Numbered from the stretch's first letter, positions 1-7,022 are shown. The stretch is 10,732 bases of DNA from CAZKTF01 sp964555565 (GCA_964555565.1 CAZKTF010000119.1:1-10732), one strand, 5' to 3'. The notes: generated by a model from the letters alone, not told the origin. A program made the numbers and translations.

Positions 1-5
1 CCCGC

Positions 6-1973
6 ATGGAGTTGCGGCGTCTTATGTCGATCACCCTCCTGGCCGTCGCCCTCGGCGCCCCCGCGGCGGCCCAGGCCTGCTCCCGCGCGGAGCCCGCCCC
101 GGCCGCGGCGGCGCCGGAGAGCGGGACCGCGGTGCAGCCGCCTCCGGCCGCCGCGCCGGCCCCGGGGGAAGGGGAGAAGAAGGGGGAGCCCCCGCCGGCA
201 CCCGCTCCCGCCCCGGCGCCGGCGCCCGGGGAGAAGAAGGAGGAGCCGCCTCCCGCTCCCGTCCCGGCCCCTCCGGCCCCCGGGGACAAGAAGGAGGAGC
301 CCCCTCCCGCTCCCGTCCCGGCCCCTCCGGCCCCCGGGGACAGGAAGGACGAGCCCCCGGCACCGGGCCCCGGGGAGACTCCGCCCGCCCCGCCCGCGCC
401 GGAGAAGCCGAAGGAGGAGCCCCCTCCCCCGCCTCCGAAGGACCCCTACGAGGGGCTCATCCCCGTCGGGCCCCGGACGCCGCCGCCTCCCGAGGTCAAG
501 CCGGACGTGGCGAAGAGGATCCAGGACCTCCTCGACAGGTGCTTCCTGATCGACGCGAACCACGGCGACCAGGCGAACCGGGACGTCGCCGCGGCGAGGC
601 TCACCGAGCTCGTCCGCGAGTGGAACGGGAAGGCCAAGGACGACGTCCTCCGGAACGTGCCCTTCTGGAAGGCGGCCCTGGAGAAGACGCTCCCGCACGC
701 GAACTGGGGGAAGAGCAGCCCCTTCAAGGTCAAGTACTCGCACCAGGGCATCGAGTTCCCCCTGTTCGTGTGGGTCCCCAAGACCTACGACCCGAAGAAG
801 GCCTACCCGCTCGTCCTCACGGTCTTCGACGCGGGCCAGGACAACGCCCCGTTCTTCAACTCGCAGTACGGGGACCTGAGGGAATCGCACATCGTCGTCG
901 GGGCGGTGCGGCAGTCCCTGAAGGACGCCGACAAGGACCCCTACGCGGGGAACTCCCGGAGCGTCATGATCCCCCTGGTCTACGCGCTCCCGCTGTTCCA
1001 CATCGACCGGGACCGGGTGGTCCTGGACGGGTTCGGGAAGGGGGCGGACGACGCGGCCTTCGTGGCCGCGGACTTCGCGATCCAGTTCGCCGGGGCAATC
1101 CTCCGCGCCCCGACGAAGACGCCGCCGCTCGTGCGGAACCTGGGGCTGTTCCCGACGATGATCATCGCCCCCGCGGCCGGAACGGCGAAGGCCATCGAGG
1201 AGATCCGGAAGGCCTGCCCGGAGGCGACGGTCCTCCGCGCGGAGGACGCCCCCGCCGGCTTCGCGTCCGCCGCCCCGGAGGTCCAGAAGTGGATCGCGGC
1301 GATCGGCCCGAGGCGGATCGCCGGCGCCGCGACGCCCTACACCTGGTGGACCCATTCGCTGACGGGGAACCAGCGCTGGGGCTACTGGTTCAAGGTCCGC
1401 GAGGACCGCGGGATCGTCGCCGCGGGGCCGGACCTCCCGGTGCGCGTCTCCGTCGCGCTCGTGCCGAAGTACAACCTGGTCGAGATCGATTGCTCGAACG
1501 TGGCGAAATTCGACCTCTATCTCAACGACGAGGTCCTCGACCTGGAGTGGCCCTACGTCGTACGCGTGAACGGGGGGGTCGTCTTCCGCAGCGCCGGCCG
1601 CGCCCTCCGGACGGTGGAGAACATGCTCGGCTGCTGCTGGACCGAGGCGCCCCTTCCCATCCGCACGCTCTTCGCCCCCGTCGTCGTCGAGATCAGGATC
1701 CCGCCCGAGCTCCAGGTCCCCCCCTCGGAGCGGCCGCCCCCGGCGCCTCCCCCGGCCCCTGCCCCACCGACCAACGGGGGTCCGGCGAACGGGGGGAACG
1801 GGGAGACCCCGCCGAAGGACAGCGAGAAGAAGGACGAGCCTCCCCCGGCGCCGCCGCCGAAGGAGGCGGAGAAGAAGGAGGAGCCTCCCCCGGCGCCGAC
1901 GCCGAAGGAGGGGGAGAAGAAGGAGGAGCCTCCCCCGGCGCCGACGCCCCCCAAGCAAGGCGAGAAGAGGTAG
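6..1973 (+). CDS. Exported proline-rich protein with a degenerate alpha/beta-hydrolase-like core
   Basis: A 655-residue protein. Residues 1-24 look like a signal peptide: ELRR n-region, hydrophobic ITLLAVALGAP, and an AQA cleavage site before Cys25, so it should be exported. Residues 25 to about 150 are a Pro/Ala/Lys/Glu spacer with near-perfect 18-residue repeats. The core (about 239-430) resembles esterase/PHB-depolymerase-type alpha/beta hydrolases: a strand ending in VWVPKTYDP, then YPLVLTVFD, then DRVVLDGFGKGADDAAFVAADF-like sequence where the nucleophile elbow is expected. That elbow reads GFGKG (342-346), with Gly344 where GxSxG enzymes have serine, so catalysis is doubtful. A beta-rich module follows (about 479-567, with VEIDCSNV and LYLNDEVLDLEW), of a type I recall appended to planctomycete hydrolases. 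The tail (574-655) is another charged Pro-rich repeat. ATG at 6 is chosen; Met7 (position 24) is an alternative. Only five bases lie upstream, so no ribosome binding site can be judged. Confident as a gene, moderate on fold, unsure of function. Confidence 0.85.
   Translation: MELRRLMSITLLAVALGAPAAAQACSRAEPAPAAAAPESGTAVQPPPAAAPAPGEGEKKGEPPPAPAPAPAPAPGEKKEEPPPAPVPAPPAPGDKKEEPPPAPVPAPPAPGDRKDEPPAPGPGETPPAPPAPEKPKEEPPPPPPKDPYEGLIPVGPRTPPPPEVKPDVAKRIQDLLDRCFLIDANHGDQANRDVAAARLTELVREWNGKAKDDVLRNVPFWKAALEKTLPHANWGKSSPFKVKYSHQGIEFPLFVWVPKTYDPKKAYPLVLTVFDAGQDNAPFFNSQYGDLRESHIVVGAVRQSLKDADKDPYAGNSRSVMIPLVYALPLFHIDRDRVVLDGFGKGADDAAFVAADFAIQFAGAILRAPTKTPPLVRNLGLFPTMIIAPAAGTAKAIEEIRKACPEATVLRAEDAPAGFASAAPEVQKWIAAIGPRRIAGAATPYTWWTHSLTGNQRWGYWFKVREDRGIVAAGPDLPVRVSVALVPKYNLVEIDCSNVAKFDLYLNDEVLDLEWPYVVRVNGGVVFRSAGRALRTVENMLGCCWTEAPLPIRTLFAPVVVEIRIPPELQVPPSERPPPAPPPAPAPPTNGGPANGGNGETPPKDSEKKDEPPPAPPPKEAEKKEEPPPAPTPKEGEKKEEPPPAPTPPKQGEKR
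234..341 (+). repeat. 54-bp coding tandem repeat (two copies)
   Basis: Two nearly identical 54-bp units (234-287 and 288-341) encode KKEEPPPAPVPAPPAPGD twice. They are followed by a decayed third unit beginning RKDEPP. The repeat stays in frame and extends the N-terminal spacer of the exported protein. Such tracts usually act as extended, unfolded linkers and change in copy number by slippage or recombination. Confidence 0.85.
1827..1961 (+). repeat. 45-bp coding tandem repeat (three copies)
   Basis: Three 45-bp units (1827-1871, 1872-1916, 1917-1961) encode variants of KKEEPPPAPTPKEGE at the C-terminus of the exported protein. The units differ by only a few bases, which suggests recent expansion. 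The composition matches the N-terminal repeat (KK-EE-PPPAP), so both ends of the protein carry related charged, proline-rich tails around the folded core. Confidence 0.85.
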
Positions 1974-1994
1974 CCCCAAGCGCTCCGCAGCACC

Positions 1995-2059
1995 AAGGGT
2001 CAGACCTCAGGCGTTTGCAACGCTTATCCCCCTTGCAAACGCCTGGGGTCTGACCCCTT
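1995..2059. repeat. Palindromic GGGGTCAGACCCC-type repeat, complete hairpin
   Basis: The left arm (1995-2020) and right arm (2033-2059) are near-perfect inverted repeats around a 12-base loop. The outer box is GGGTCAGACCT on the left and GGGGTCTGACCCC on the right. The inner stem is AGGCGTTTGCAA and its complement. The unit lies between two convergent genes, so it could fold in transcripts from either side. A 10-bp direct repeat, CCGCAGCACC, flanks it at 1985-1994 and 2063-2072. The left junction, read on the minus strand as CCCTTGGTGCTG, recurs at 10659-10670, so the repeat unit probably extends past the visible palindrome. It looks like a REP-type element; no transposase is nearby. Confidence 0.9.
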
Positions 2060-2078
2060 GCCCCGCAGCACCCCGCCC

Positions 2079-2363
2079 CTACAAGAGCCGGCTCTTCTCC
2101 AGCTCCCAGCTCGGGATCTCCCAGACCTTGCCGTCGGCCACGATCTTCCAGCCCGTCGTCATCCGGCAGTTGAGCGGGTTCGGGCGGATCTTCACGACCA
2201 TGCTCGAGGACTGCCCGTCGTCCATGGTCCCGCTGACCATGACCTTGATCTCGGGCTGGCTCTCGATCTCCTGCCCCTGCTTGAGCTTGTGGTAGTAGTC
2301 GCGGGCGACGTGGTAGACCTTCGCGTCGAGGTCCTTCGAGATCCTCACCGCCTGCTCGGCCAT
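2079..2363 (-). CDS. Small protein of unknown function, 94 aa
   Basis: I do not recognise a family. The ATG at 2363 is preceded by AGGAGG with about five bases between, a strong ribosome binding site, which favours it over an upstream extension in the same frame. The protein begins MAEQAVRISKDLDAKVYHVA, a likely amphipathic helix, continues with a charged helix-like stretch (RDYYHKLKQGQEIE), and then appears beta-rich (IKVMVSGTMD, SSMVVKIRP, GWKIVADGKVWEIPSWELEK). It has no signal peptide or membrane segment, so it is probably cytoplasmic. It starts 67 bases after the ribF stop on the same strand, so it may be the last gene of a def-ribF transcript. Its 3' end faces the exported-protein gene across a palindromic repeat. 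Confidence 0.72.
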   Translation of the reverse strand: MAEQAVRISKDLDAKVYHVARDYYHKLKQGQEIESQPEIKVMVSGTMDDGQSSSMVVKIRPNPLNCRMTTGWKIVADGKVWEIPSWELEKSRLL

Positions 2364-2388
2364 CGATCCTCCTCGCGGGCGCCCGCCC

Positions 2389-2426
2389 CCCGGGACCGCG
2401 CGCCCCCGGTCCGTTCCAGTCCCGGG
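2389..2426 (-). terminator. Possible hairpin between ribF and the 94-aa gene
   Basis: CCCGGGA (2389-2395) can pair with TCCCGGG (2420-2426), and an alternative stem GGACCG/CGGTCC (2393-2398 with 2407-2412) overlaps it. It lies just after the ribF stop and before the ribosome binding site of the next gene. No T-run follows, and in DNA this GC-rich such stems arise by chance, so this is only a weak candidate attenuator or processing site. Confidence 0.22.
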
Positions 2427-2430
2427 ATTG

Positions 2431-3408
2431 TCAGCCCCCGCGGCCCCCGGCACCAAGCGACTCCCGACGGAGCATCTCCCGGAGGGCGTCCCGGTCCGCC
2501 TCGATCTGGCGCCGGAGGGCCTCCGGCCCCTCGAACCGGCGCTCGTCCCGGAGCCGCACGAGGAAGGATACCTCCAGATCCGCGCCGTAGAGGTCCCCCT
2601 CCCAGTCGAGGAGCCAGGCCTCGACCGTGTCCTCGCCCTCCCCTTCCGGGTGGAACGTGGGACGTCCGCCGATGTTGACGAGCGCCGGGACCGCCTCCCC
2701 GTCCGGGAGGAGGACGCGGCCCGCGTAGACCCCGCGGGGGGGCCGGATCTCGTGCGCGAGGTCCAGGTTCGCCGTGGGGAAGCCGAGGGAGCGGCCGCGG
2801 CCCTCGCCGCGGACGACGCGGCCGAGGACGGCGACCGGCCTCCCGAGCATCCCCTCCGCCGCGGCGAGGTCCCCCGCCCGGATCGCGGCGCGGATGGCGG
2901 TGCTGGAGACCGGCCTCCCGCCGAGGAGGACCGGCGGCACCGACTCCACGGGGATCCCCAGGGGGTCGAGGACCCGGCGGGCCAGGTCCGGGTTCCCGCC
3001 GCGGGCCTTCCCGAAGTGGGAGTCGGGCCCCAGGACGAGTCCCGCGATCCCGACCCGGGACACGAGGACCTCCTCCAGGAACCGCTCGGCGGGGATCTCC
3101 CGCAGCCGCTCGTCGAACCGGAGCACCACCACCGCCGCCATCCCGGCCCGCGCGAGGAGGCGGACCCTGTGCTCGAGGGAGGAGAGGGTCCCCGGGTCCC
3201 GGCCGGCCACGACCTCCTGGGGGTGCCGGTCGAAGGTCACTGCCACGGGCTCGCCGTCGAGCCGCGCGGCCAGGGCGGCGGTGCGCGCGAGGACCTCGCC
3301 GTGGCCCCGGTGGACGCCGTCGAACACGCCCAGCGTGGCGACGGGGCGCCGGAAGAGGTCGGGGCGCAGCGACTCGAGTCCGTCGAACCGGCGGACGGGC
3401 CGGCGCAC
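2431..3408 (-). CDS. ribF: Bifunctional riboflavin kinase/FMN adenylyltransferase (FAD synthetase)
   Basis: Phosphorylates riboflavin to FMN, then adenylates FMN to FAD, in the cytoplasm. Both domains are visible in about 325 residues, close to the usual 305-320. The N-terminal adenylyltransferase has GVFDGVHRGH (27-36), HPQEVV (62-67), DSHFGKARGG (129-138; the family usually has DFRFGKG here) and SSTAIR (168-173; usually SSTRIR). The C-terminal kinase has GRGRSLGFPTAN (203-214), then GVYAGRV, NIGGRPTF and a C-terminal helix EALRRQIEADRDALREML. The GTG at 3408 is my chosen start. It lies 23 bases after the def stop and gives a normal-length N-terminus, but it lacks a clear Shine-Dalgarno, so translation may be coupled to def. 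The open frame continues upstream through def in another frame, but that part is shadow. Identification is firm; the exact start is less so. Confidence 0.95.
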   Translation of the reverse strand: MRRPVRRFDGLESLRPDLFRRPVATLGVFDGVHRGHGEVLARTAALAARLDGEPVAVTFDRHPQEVVAGRDPGTLSSLEHRVRLLARAGMAAVVVLRFDERLREIPAERFLEEVLVSRVGIAGLVLGPDSHFGKARGGNPDLARRVLDPLGIPVESVPPVLLGGRPVSSTAIRAAIRAGDLAAAEGMLGRPVAVLGRVVRGEGRGRSLGFPTANLDLAHEIRPPRGVYAGRVLLPDGEAVPALVNIGGRPTFHPEGEGEDTVEAWLLDWEGDLYGADLEVSFLVRLRDERRFEGPEALRRQIEADRDALREMLRRESLGAGGRGG

Positions 3409-3431
3409 CGGGGGCCGATCGCTTCGGGGGC

Positions 3432-3974
3432 TCAGCGCGCGCCCGCCGGCTGGGCCGCGGCGTAGCGCTCCTCGAGCTCCCGCAGGGCCCGGCGGTTCCG
3501 GATCTTGTCCGCCGGCGTGAACCGCGTGGTGAAGAGCACGCCGTCCAGGTGGTCCACCTCGTGGAGGATGCAGCGCCCGAGGAGGTTGGTCGCCTCGAGC
3601 CGGAAGGGCTTCCCGTCGAGGCCCAGCGCCTCCACCTCCACCTGCGCGGGCCGCGCGATGAGCGCCGCGATGCCCGGGAAGGAGAGGCAGCCCTCCTCCA
3701 TCAGGGCATTCTCCTCGGAGGTCCGGACGATCCGCGGGTTCACGAGGACGATCTCGTCTCCCGGGTCCCCGGTCCCGCTCACGATGCAGACCCGGCGGTC
3801 CCACCCCACCTGGGGCGCGGCGATGCCGAGCCCGCTCAGGCGGTACATGGTGGCGATCATCCGGCGGGCCATCTCCCGCACCGCGTCGTCCACGGCCTCC
3901 ACCGCGAGGGTGGAGCGCTTGAGGACGGGGCTCGGGTAGAGGACGACCGGGAGGGGTTCGGCGGGCTCGGGCAT
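3432..3974 (-). CDS. def: Peptide deformylase
   Basis: Removes the N-formyl group from nascent proteins at the ribosome. The 180-residue length is normal. All three family motifs are present: GLGIAAPQ (48-55), EGCLS (94-98) and HEVDH (138-142). The expected metal ligands are Cys96, His138 and His142, with Glu139 as the catalytic residue. The ATG at 3974 has AAGGAG about seven bases upstream. ribF follows 23 bases after the stop on the same strand, so the two are likely co-transcribed. A candidate -35/-10 pair lies immediately upstream at 4024-3996. In many bacteria def is paired with fmt; here its partner is ribF, and no fmt is visible. Confidence 0.97.
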   Translation of the reverse strand: MPEPAEPLPVVLYPSPVLKRSTLAVEAVDDAVREMARRMIATMYRLSGLGIAAPQVGWDRRVCIVSGTGDPGDEIVLVNPRIVRTSEENALMEEGCLSFPGIAALIARPAQVEVEALGLDGKPFRLEATNLLGRCILHEVDHLDGVLFTTRFTPADKIRNRRALRELEERYAAAQPAGAR

Positions 3975-3995
3975 CGGCGTCTCCTTGCCCGGGCT

Positions 3996-4024
3996 ATCCT
4001 AGGGGGGGTCCGGCGGGCGGCCAA
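3996..4024 (-). promoter_or_regulatory. Candidate promoter for def-ribF
   Basis: On the minus strand, TTGGCC (4024-4019) and TAGGAT (4001-3996) are separated by 17 bases. Each matches four of six positions of the sigma-70 consensus. This would start a transcript with a short leader ahead of the AAGGAG and ATG of def. It was found by eye, and TAGGAT-like -10 boxes are common in GC-rich bacteria, so confidence is moderate at best. Confidence 0.42.
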
Positions 4025-4054
4025 GTATCCGGCGGCGCGGGCCGCGGGAATCCG

Positions 4055-4083
4055 TTGTCGCGGGCGCCGCGGACGGCTAGGCT
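4055..4083 (+). promoter_or_regulatory. Candidate promoter for the TPR gene and rpsT
   Basis: TTGTCG (4055-4060) and TAGGCT (4078-4083) are 17 bases apart on the plus strand, matching the consensus hexamers at about four and three positions. The predicted start would lie near 4090, giving a roughly 20-base leader that includes the GGAGGG at 4100-4105. It shares the 136-bp divergent region with the def promoter candidate. Confidence 0.35.
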
Positions 4084-4110
4084 CGCGGGTTTCCCCGACG
4101 GAGGGATCGG

Positions 4111-5484
4111 TTGAACGCGGAAAAGGTCGTGGAGCGCGCCGACGCCGAGGTCGCGCGCAAGAACTGGGACGGGGCCGTGGAGTACTTCCTCCAGGCGCTG
4201 GCGATCGACCCCGACCACCGCGGGGCGCGGCGCGGCCTGAGGGTGGCGGAGCTGGCCCGCTACGAGCTCCGCTCCCCCGGAGGCGCGGCCCGCGCCGTGG
4301 GCAACATCGGGGGACGGTTCACGGTGGGCCTCGCGTCCATGACCCGGGACCCCCGACGCCGGATGGAGGCCCTCGAGAAGGCCCTCGCCGGGGACCCCCG
4401 CAACGCCGACCTCGGCCTGAAGCTCGGGGCGGAGGCGGAGGCGGGGAAGTTCCTCAACGCCGCGGCGGCGGCCTACGAGGGGGTCCTCCTCGGGAACCCG
4501 CAGCACACGGGCGCGATGAAGGCCCTGGGGAAGGTCCTCCGCGCGCTCGGGGACGTCCCGGGGGCGCTGGCGGCGCTGGAGCAGGCCGTGAAGACCGACC
4601 CCCGCGACCAGGAGGCCTCCCGCCTGCGGAAGGACATGGCCGCGGAGAGCTACGCGCTGGGCGCGGGGTTCGCCACGGCGAAGACGACGCACGACCTCCT
4701 GCGGGACAAGGACCAGGCGAAGCGCCTCGAGAAGGCGCAGCGCATCGTCCACGGGGAAGAGGACCTGGAGGGGCATGCCCGCGAGACCCGCGAGGCGGCG
4801 GCGGCGGCCCCCGGCGACCCGGAGCGCCTCGTCGCGCTCGGGATGGCCGAGGCCGCGCTCCGCCGCTACGACGAGGCCGAGGCCGCGATCGCGAAGGCCT
4901 GCGCGCTGGCCCCCAACGACGGCGCGGTCCGGGCGAAGCTCGGGGACGTGCGGATCGGGCGCGCGGAGAGGCTCCTCTCGGACACCCGCCAGGCGGCCGA
5001 GCGCGGGGACGCCGCGGCCGCGGGCCGGCTCGCGGCGGCGGAGAAGGCGCGCCTGGAGGTCCTCGTGGCGGAGTACCGCAGCCGCGTGGCGGGCCACCCC
5101 ACGGACCTGGGCCTCCGGTTCGCGCTCGCGGGCTGGCTCGAGCAGGCCGGGCGCGTGGACGAGGCCGCCGCGGAGTACCAGCAGAGCGTGAGGGACCCCC
5201 GGCGCCGGGCCGAGTCCCTCGGCGGCCTCGGGCGCTGCTTCCTCGCCAAGGGGATGTACGACCTCGCGGCGAAGCAGATCGAGAAGGCCCTGGAGGAGTC
5301 CGGGGGGGCCGGCGAGAAGGCCAAGGGGATGCTCTACGACCTCGGCGTCGTGAAGGAGAAGCAGGGGGACCTGCCGAAGGCCCGCGAGTACTTCGCGCGG
5401 GTCTTCGAGGTGGACATCGGGTACCGGGACGTGGCGCAGAGGCTGGAGGCGCTCCAGCGCGCCGCGGGCGGGGCCGGCGCCTAG
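4111..5484 (+). CDS. Tetratricopeptide-repeat protein, cytoplasmic
   Basis: A 457-residue TPR protein with no signal peptide or membrane helix. TTG at 4111 is the start: GGAGGG (4100-4105) sits five bases upstream and the first TPR begins directly after it. TPR-like helix pairs with the usual A-x-x-x-Y/L and terminal DP/NP turns are visible near residues 14-40 (WDGAVEYFLQALAIDPDH), 107-135, 139-169 (GDVPGALAALEQAVKTDPRD), 243-275 (YDEAEAAIAKACALAPND), and three more in the last 130 residues (GRVDEAAAEYQ, GMYDLAAKQIEKALEE, GDLPKAREYFARVFEVD). The middle (about 190-235) lacks repeats and is charged, with KTTHDLLRDKDQAKRLEKAQR. TPR arrays bind protein partners; the partner is not visible here. 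It lies 42 bases upstream of rpsT on the same strand, so the two may share a transcript. Confidence 0.9.
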   Translation: MNAEKVVERADAEVARKNWDGAVEYFLQALAIDPDHRGARRGLRVAELARYELRSPGGAARAVGNIGGRFTVGLASMTRDPRRRMEALEKALAGDPRNADLGLKLGAEAEAGKFLNAAAAAYEGVLLGNPQHTGAMKALGKVLRALGDVPGALAALEQAVKTDPRDQEASRLRKDMAAESYALGAGFATAKTTHDLLRDKDQAKRLEKAQRIVHGEEDLEGHARETREAAAAAPGDPERLVALGMAEAALRRYDEAEAAIAKACALAPNDGAVRAKLGDVRIGRAERLLSDTRQAAERGDAAAAGRLAAAEKARLEVLVAEYRSRVAGHPTDLGLRFALAGWLEQAGRVDEAAAEYQQSVRDPRRRAESLGGLGRCFLAKGMYDLAAKQIEKALEESGGAGEKAKGMLYDLGVVKEKQGDLPKAREYFARVFEVDIGYRDVAQRLEALQRAAGGAGA

Positions 5485-5490
5485 CGCGCG

Positions 5491-5514
5491 CCGGGAAAGG
5501 ACCCGGGAAAGGAC
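5491..5514 (+). repeat. 12-bp tandem duplication in the rpsT leader
   Basis: CCGGGAAAGGAC occurs twice, perfectly, at 5491-5502 and 5503-5514, directly before AGGGGG (5515-5520) and the rpsT ATG at 5527. Each copy carries an AAAGGA that resembles a Shine-Dalgarno sequence, giving three stacked purine-rich tracts ahead of one start codon. It could be neutral slippage or could affect ribosome loading. Confidence 0.7.
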
Positions 5515-5526
5515 AGGGGGAACGGG

Positions 5527-5793
5527 ATGGCCCACAGCGTGTCGGCGGAGAAGCGCGTCCGGCAGAACCGGAAGCGCCGGGAGCACAACCGTGGAGTGCT
5601 TTCGGCGTTGCGCTCGCAGGTGAAGCGGGTCCTCCAGGCCGTCGAGGCCGGGGACGCGTCGAAGGCCCAGGCGGAGTTCCGGCTCGCGACGAAGCGGCTG
5701 GACAAGGCGGCCCGGGTGCACGTCATCCACGCCAACGAGGCGGCGCGGCGGAAGTCGCGCCTCGCCTCGCGGGTCGCGGGGATCAAGAAGTAG
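5527..5793 (+). CDS. rpsT: 30S ribosomal protein S20
   Basis: An 88-residue basic protein that binds 16S rRNA in the 30S subunit. Family hallmarks are clear: MAHSVSAEKRVRQNRKRR at the N-terminus (typically MANxKSAxKRxRQxxKRR), NRGVLSALRSQVKRV, AVEAGD, and LDKAARVHVIHANEAARRKSRLA near the C-terminus (VIHxNxAARKKSRL in homologues). The ATG at 5527 follows AGGGGG at a six-base spacing, within a tandemly duplicated leader. The stop lies three bases from the stop of the convergent aminotransferase gene, and no terminator hairpin can be seen there. Confidence 0.97.
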   Translation: MAHSVSAEKRVRQNRKRREHNRGVLSALRSQVKRVLQAVEAGDASKAQAEFRLATKRLDKAARVHVIHANEAARRKSRLASRVAGIKK

Positions 5794-5796
5794 TAC

Positions 5797-6966
5797 CTAC
5801 ATCGCGCGCTCGAACGCGGGGAGCGCCCTCTCGATCGTCCGGTCCTCGACGCAGTAGGCGATGCGGAACCAGCCCGGGGTCCCGAACCCGCTCCCCGGGA
5901 CGACCAGGACCCGCTCCCGCGCGAGGCGGAGGACGAACTCCACGTCGTCCCCACCGGGCGCCCGCGGGAACAGGTAGAACGCCCCGCCCGGGCGCTCGAA
6001 CCCGTAGCCCATCCGCGCGAGCGCGCCGCAGAGCAGGTCCCGCTTCCGCCGGTAGGCCTCCGGGTCCACGGTCAGGCCCTGGAGCGTCCGCACGGCCCGC
6101 TGGGCGAGGGCCGGGGCGTTCACGAACCCGAGGATCCGGGTCGCGAAGGTGCAGGCGTTCACGATCGCGGCGCCGTCGGGGCAGCGCGGCCCCACGGCCA
6201 CGCACCCGATCCGCTCCCCGGGGATGGCGAGGTCCTTGGAGTGGGAGGTGACGAGGATCGACGCCTCCCACGCCCGGAACACGCTCGCCGGCCGGGCCCC
6301 GTCGAAGAGGATCCGGCGGTAGGGCTCGTCGCTCACCAGGTAGACCGGGCGGCCGCGGCGCGCCGAGTGGCGCCGGAGGACCTCCCCGAGCGCGTCCAGC
6401 GTCTCCTGCGGGTAGACGACGCCCGTCGGGTTGTTCGGGGAGTTGAGGAGCACGGCCGCCGTCCGGTCCGTCAGGGCCGCCTCGAGCGCGGCCGTGTCGG
6501 GCAGGAAGCCCTTCCCCGCGGGGACCGTCACGAACCTGCCCCCGTGGTTGTCCACGTAGAAGGGGTACTCGGGGAACCAGGGCGCGAAGGCCACCACCTC
6601 GTCCCCCGGGTCGAGGAGGGCCTTGAGGACGACGTTCAGCCCGCCGCCCGCGCCCACGCACATGAGCACCTGGTCCGGGGAGAAGGGGGTCCCGTAGTCC
6701 GAGGACAGCCACGCGGCCACCGCGGCACGGGTCTCCGGGTAGCCCGCGTTGGGCATGTAGCGGTGGTGGCCCCCGTCGGGCTCGTCCAGGCAGGCCCGGA
6801 ACGCCGCCCGGACTTCGGGAGGCGGCTCCAGGACCGGGTTCCCCAGGGAGAAGTCGAAGACGTTCTCCGCCCCTACCTCGGCCTTCAGCCGCGCCCCCTC
6901 CTCGAACATCCTGCGGATCCAGGAGGAGCCCTTCATCAGCTCGGTGACGCGGCGGGACGCGGGCAC
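5797..6966 (-). CDS. PLP-dependent aminotransferase, class I/II
   Basis: A 389-residue fold-type I aminotransferase, presumably cytoplasmic, transferring amino groups between an amino acid and a 2-oxo acid. Substrate cannot be read from the sequence. The PLP lysine is Lys244 in SHSKDLAIPGERIG, the cofactor-contacting residues include Asn179 in NSPNNPTG and Asp213 in SDEPY, and Arg368 in GWFRIAYC is the likely substrate-carboxylate arginine. The N-terminus (MKGSSWIRRMFEEGARLK...VFDFSLGNP) resembles aminotransferases annotated as aspartate-type in Clostridia and other anaerobes. GTG at 6966 is preceded by GGGAGGT at five bases, which decides the start. It is monocistronic by position: convergent with rpsT on one side, and separated by 242 bases of repeat-bearing DNA from the upstream gene. 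Confidence 0.94.
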   Translation of the reverse strand: MPASRRVTELMKGSSWIRRMFEEGARLKAEVGAENVFDFSLGNPVLEPPPEVRAAFRACLDEPDGGHHRYMPNAGYPETRAAVAAWLSSDYGTPFSPDQVLMCVGAGGGLNVVLKALLDPGDEVVAFAPWFPEYPFYVDNHGGRFVTVPAGKGFLPDTAALEAALTDRTAAVLLNSPNNPTGVVYPQETLDALGEVLRRHSARRGRPVYLVSDEPYRRILFDGARPASVFRAWEASILVTSHSKDLAIPGERIGCVAVGPRCPDGAAIVNACTFATRILGFVNAPALAQRAVRTLQGLTVDPEAYRRKRDLLCGALARMGYGFERPGGAFYLFPRAPGGDDVEFVLRLARERVLVVPGSGFGTPGWFRIAYCVEDRTIERALPAFERAM

Positions 6967-6993
6967 GGGGGACCTCCCGGGGGGACGGCATGG

Positions 6994-7022
6994 AGGATAC
7001 GGCGTCGCGTCAGCGGGGCCAA
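6994..7022 (-). promoter_or_regulatory. Candidate promoter for the aminotransferase, touching a repeat unit
   Basis: On the minus strand, TTGGCC (7022-7017) and TATCCT (6999-6994) are 17 bases apart and would give a leader of about 20 bases before the GGGAGGT and GTG start. The -35 is identical to that proposed for def. Its first two bases (TT) are the edge of the AAGGGGTCAGACCCC repeat beginning at 7021, so insertion of the repeat may have completed or altered the promoter. Found by eye. Confidence 0.4.

Noticed and set aside
69..80. Lipoprotein signal at AAQAC (Cys25) of the exported protein
   Set aside because: The residues before Cys25 (A-Q-A) do not match a lipobox, which needs a Leu/Val/Ile-type residue at -3 and a small residue at -2. 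A signal peptidase I site fits better, though an unusual lipobox cannot be ruled out.
3409..3431. FMN riboswitch controlling ribF
   Set aside because: Only 23 bases separate def from ribF, far too short for an FMN aptamer, and no conserved aptamer sequence is apparent upstream of def either.
3409..3804. Upstream extension of the ribF reading frame into def
   Set aside because: The extension translates to Gly/Arg/Pro-rich sequence and lies in another frame of the well-supported def gene. Known RibF proteins start shortly before the GVFDGVHRGH motif.
3549..6251. 900-codon plus-strand open frame overlapping def, the TPR gene, rpsT and the aminotransferase
   Set aside because: Low-complexity Arg/Gly/Pro translation with no motifs, spanning four genes that have clear families in other frames.
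5783..6991. 402-codon minus-strand frame with an ATG at 6991
   Set aside because: It is out of frame with the aminotransferase motifs and is a compositional shadow. The GTG at 6966 has a good GGGAGGT and gives the expected N-terminus.
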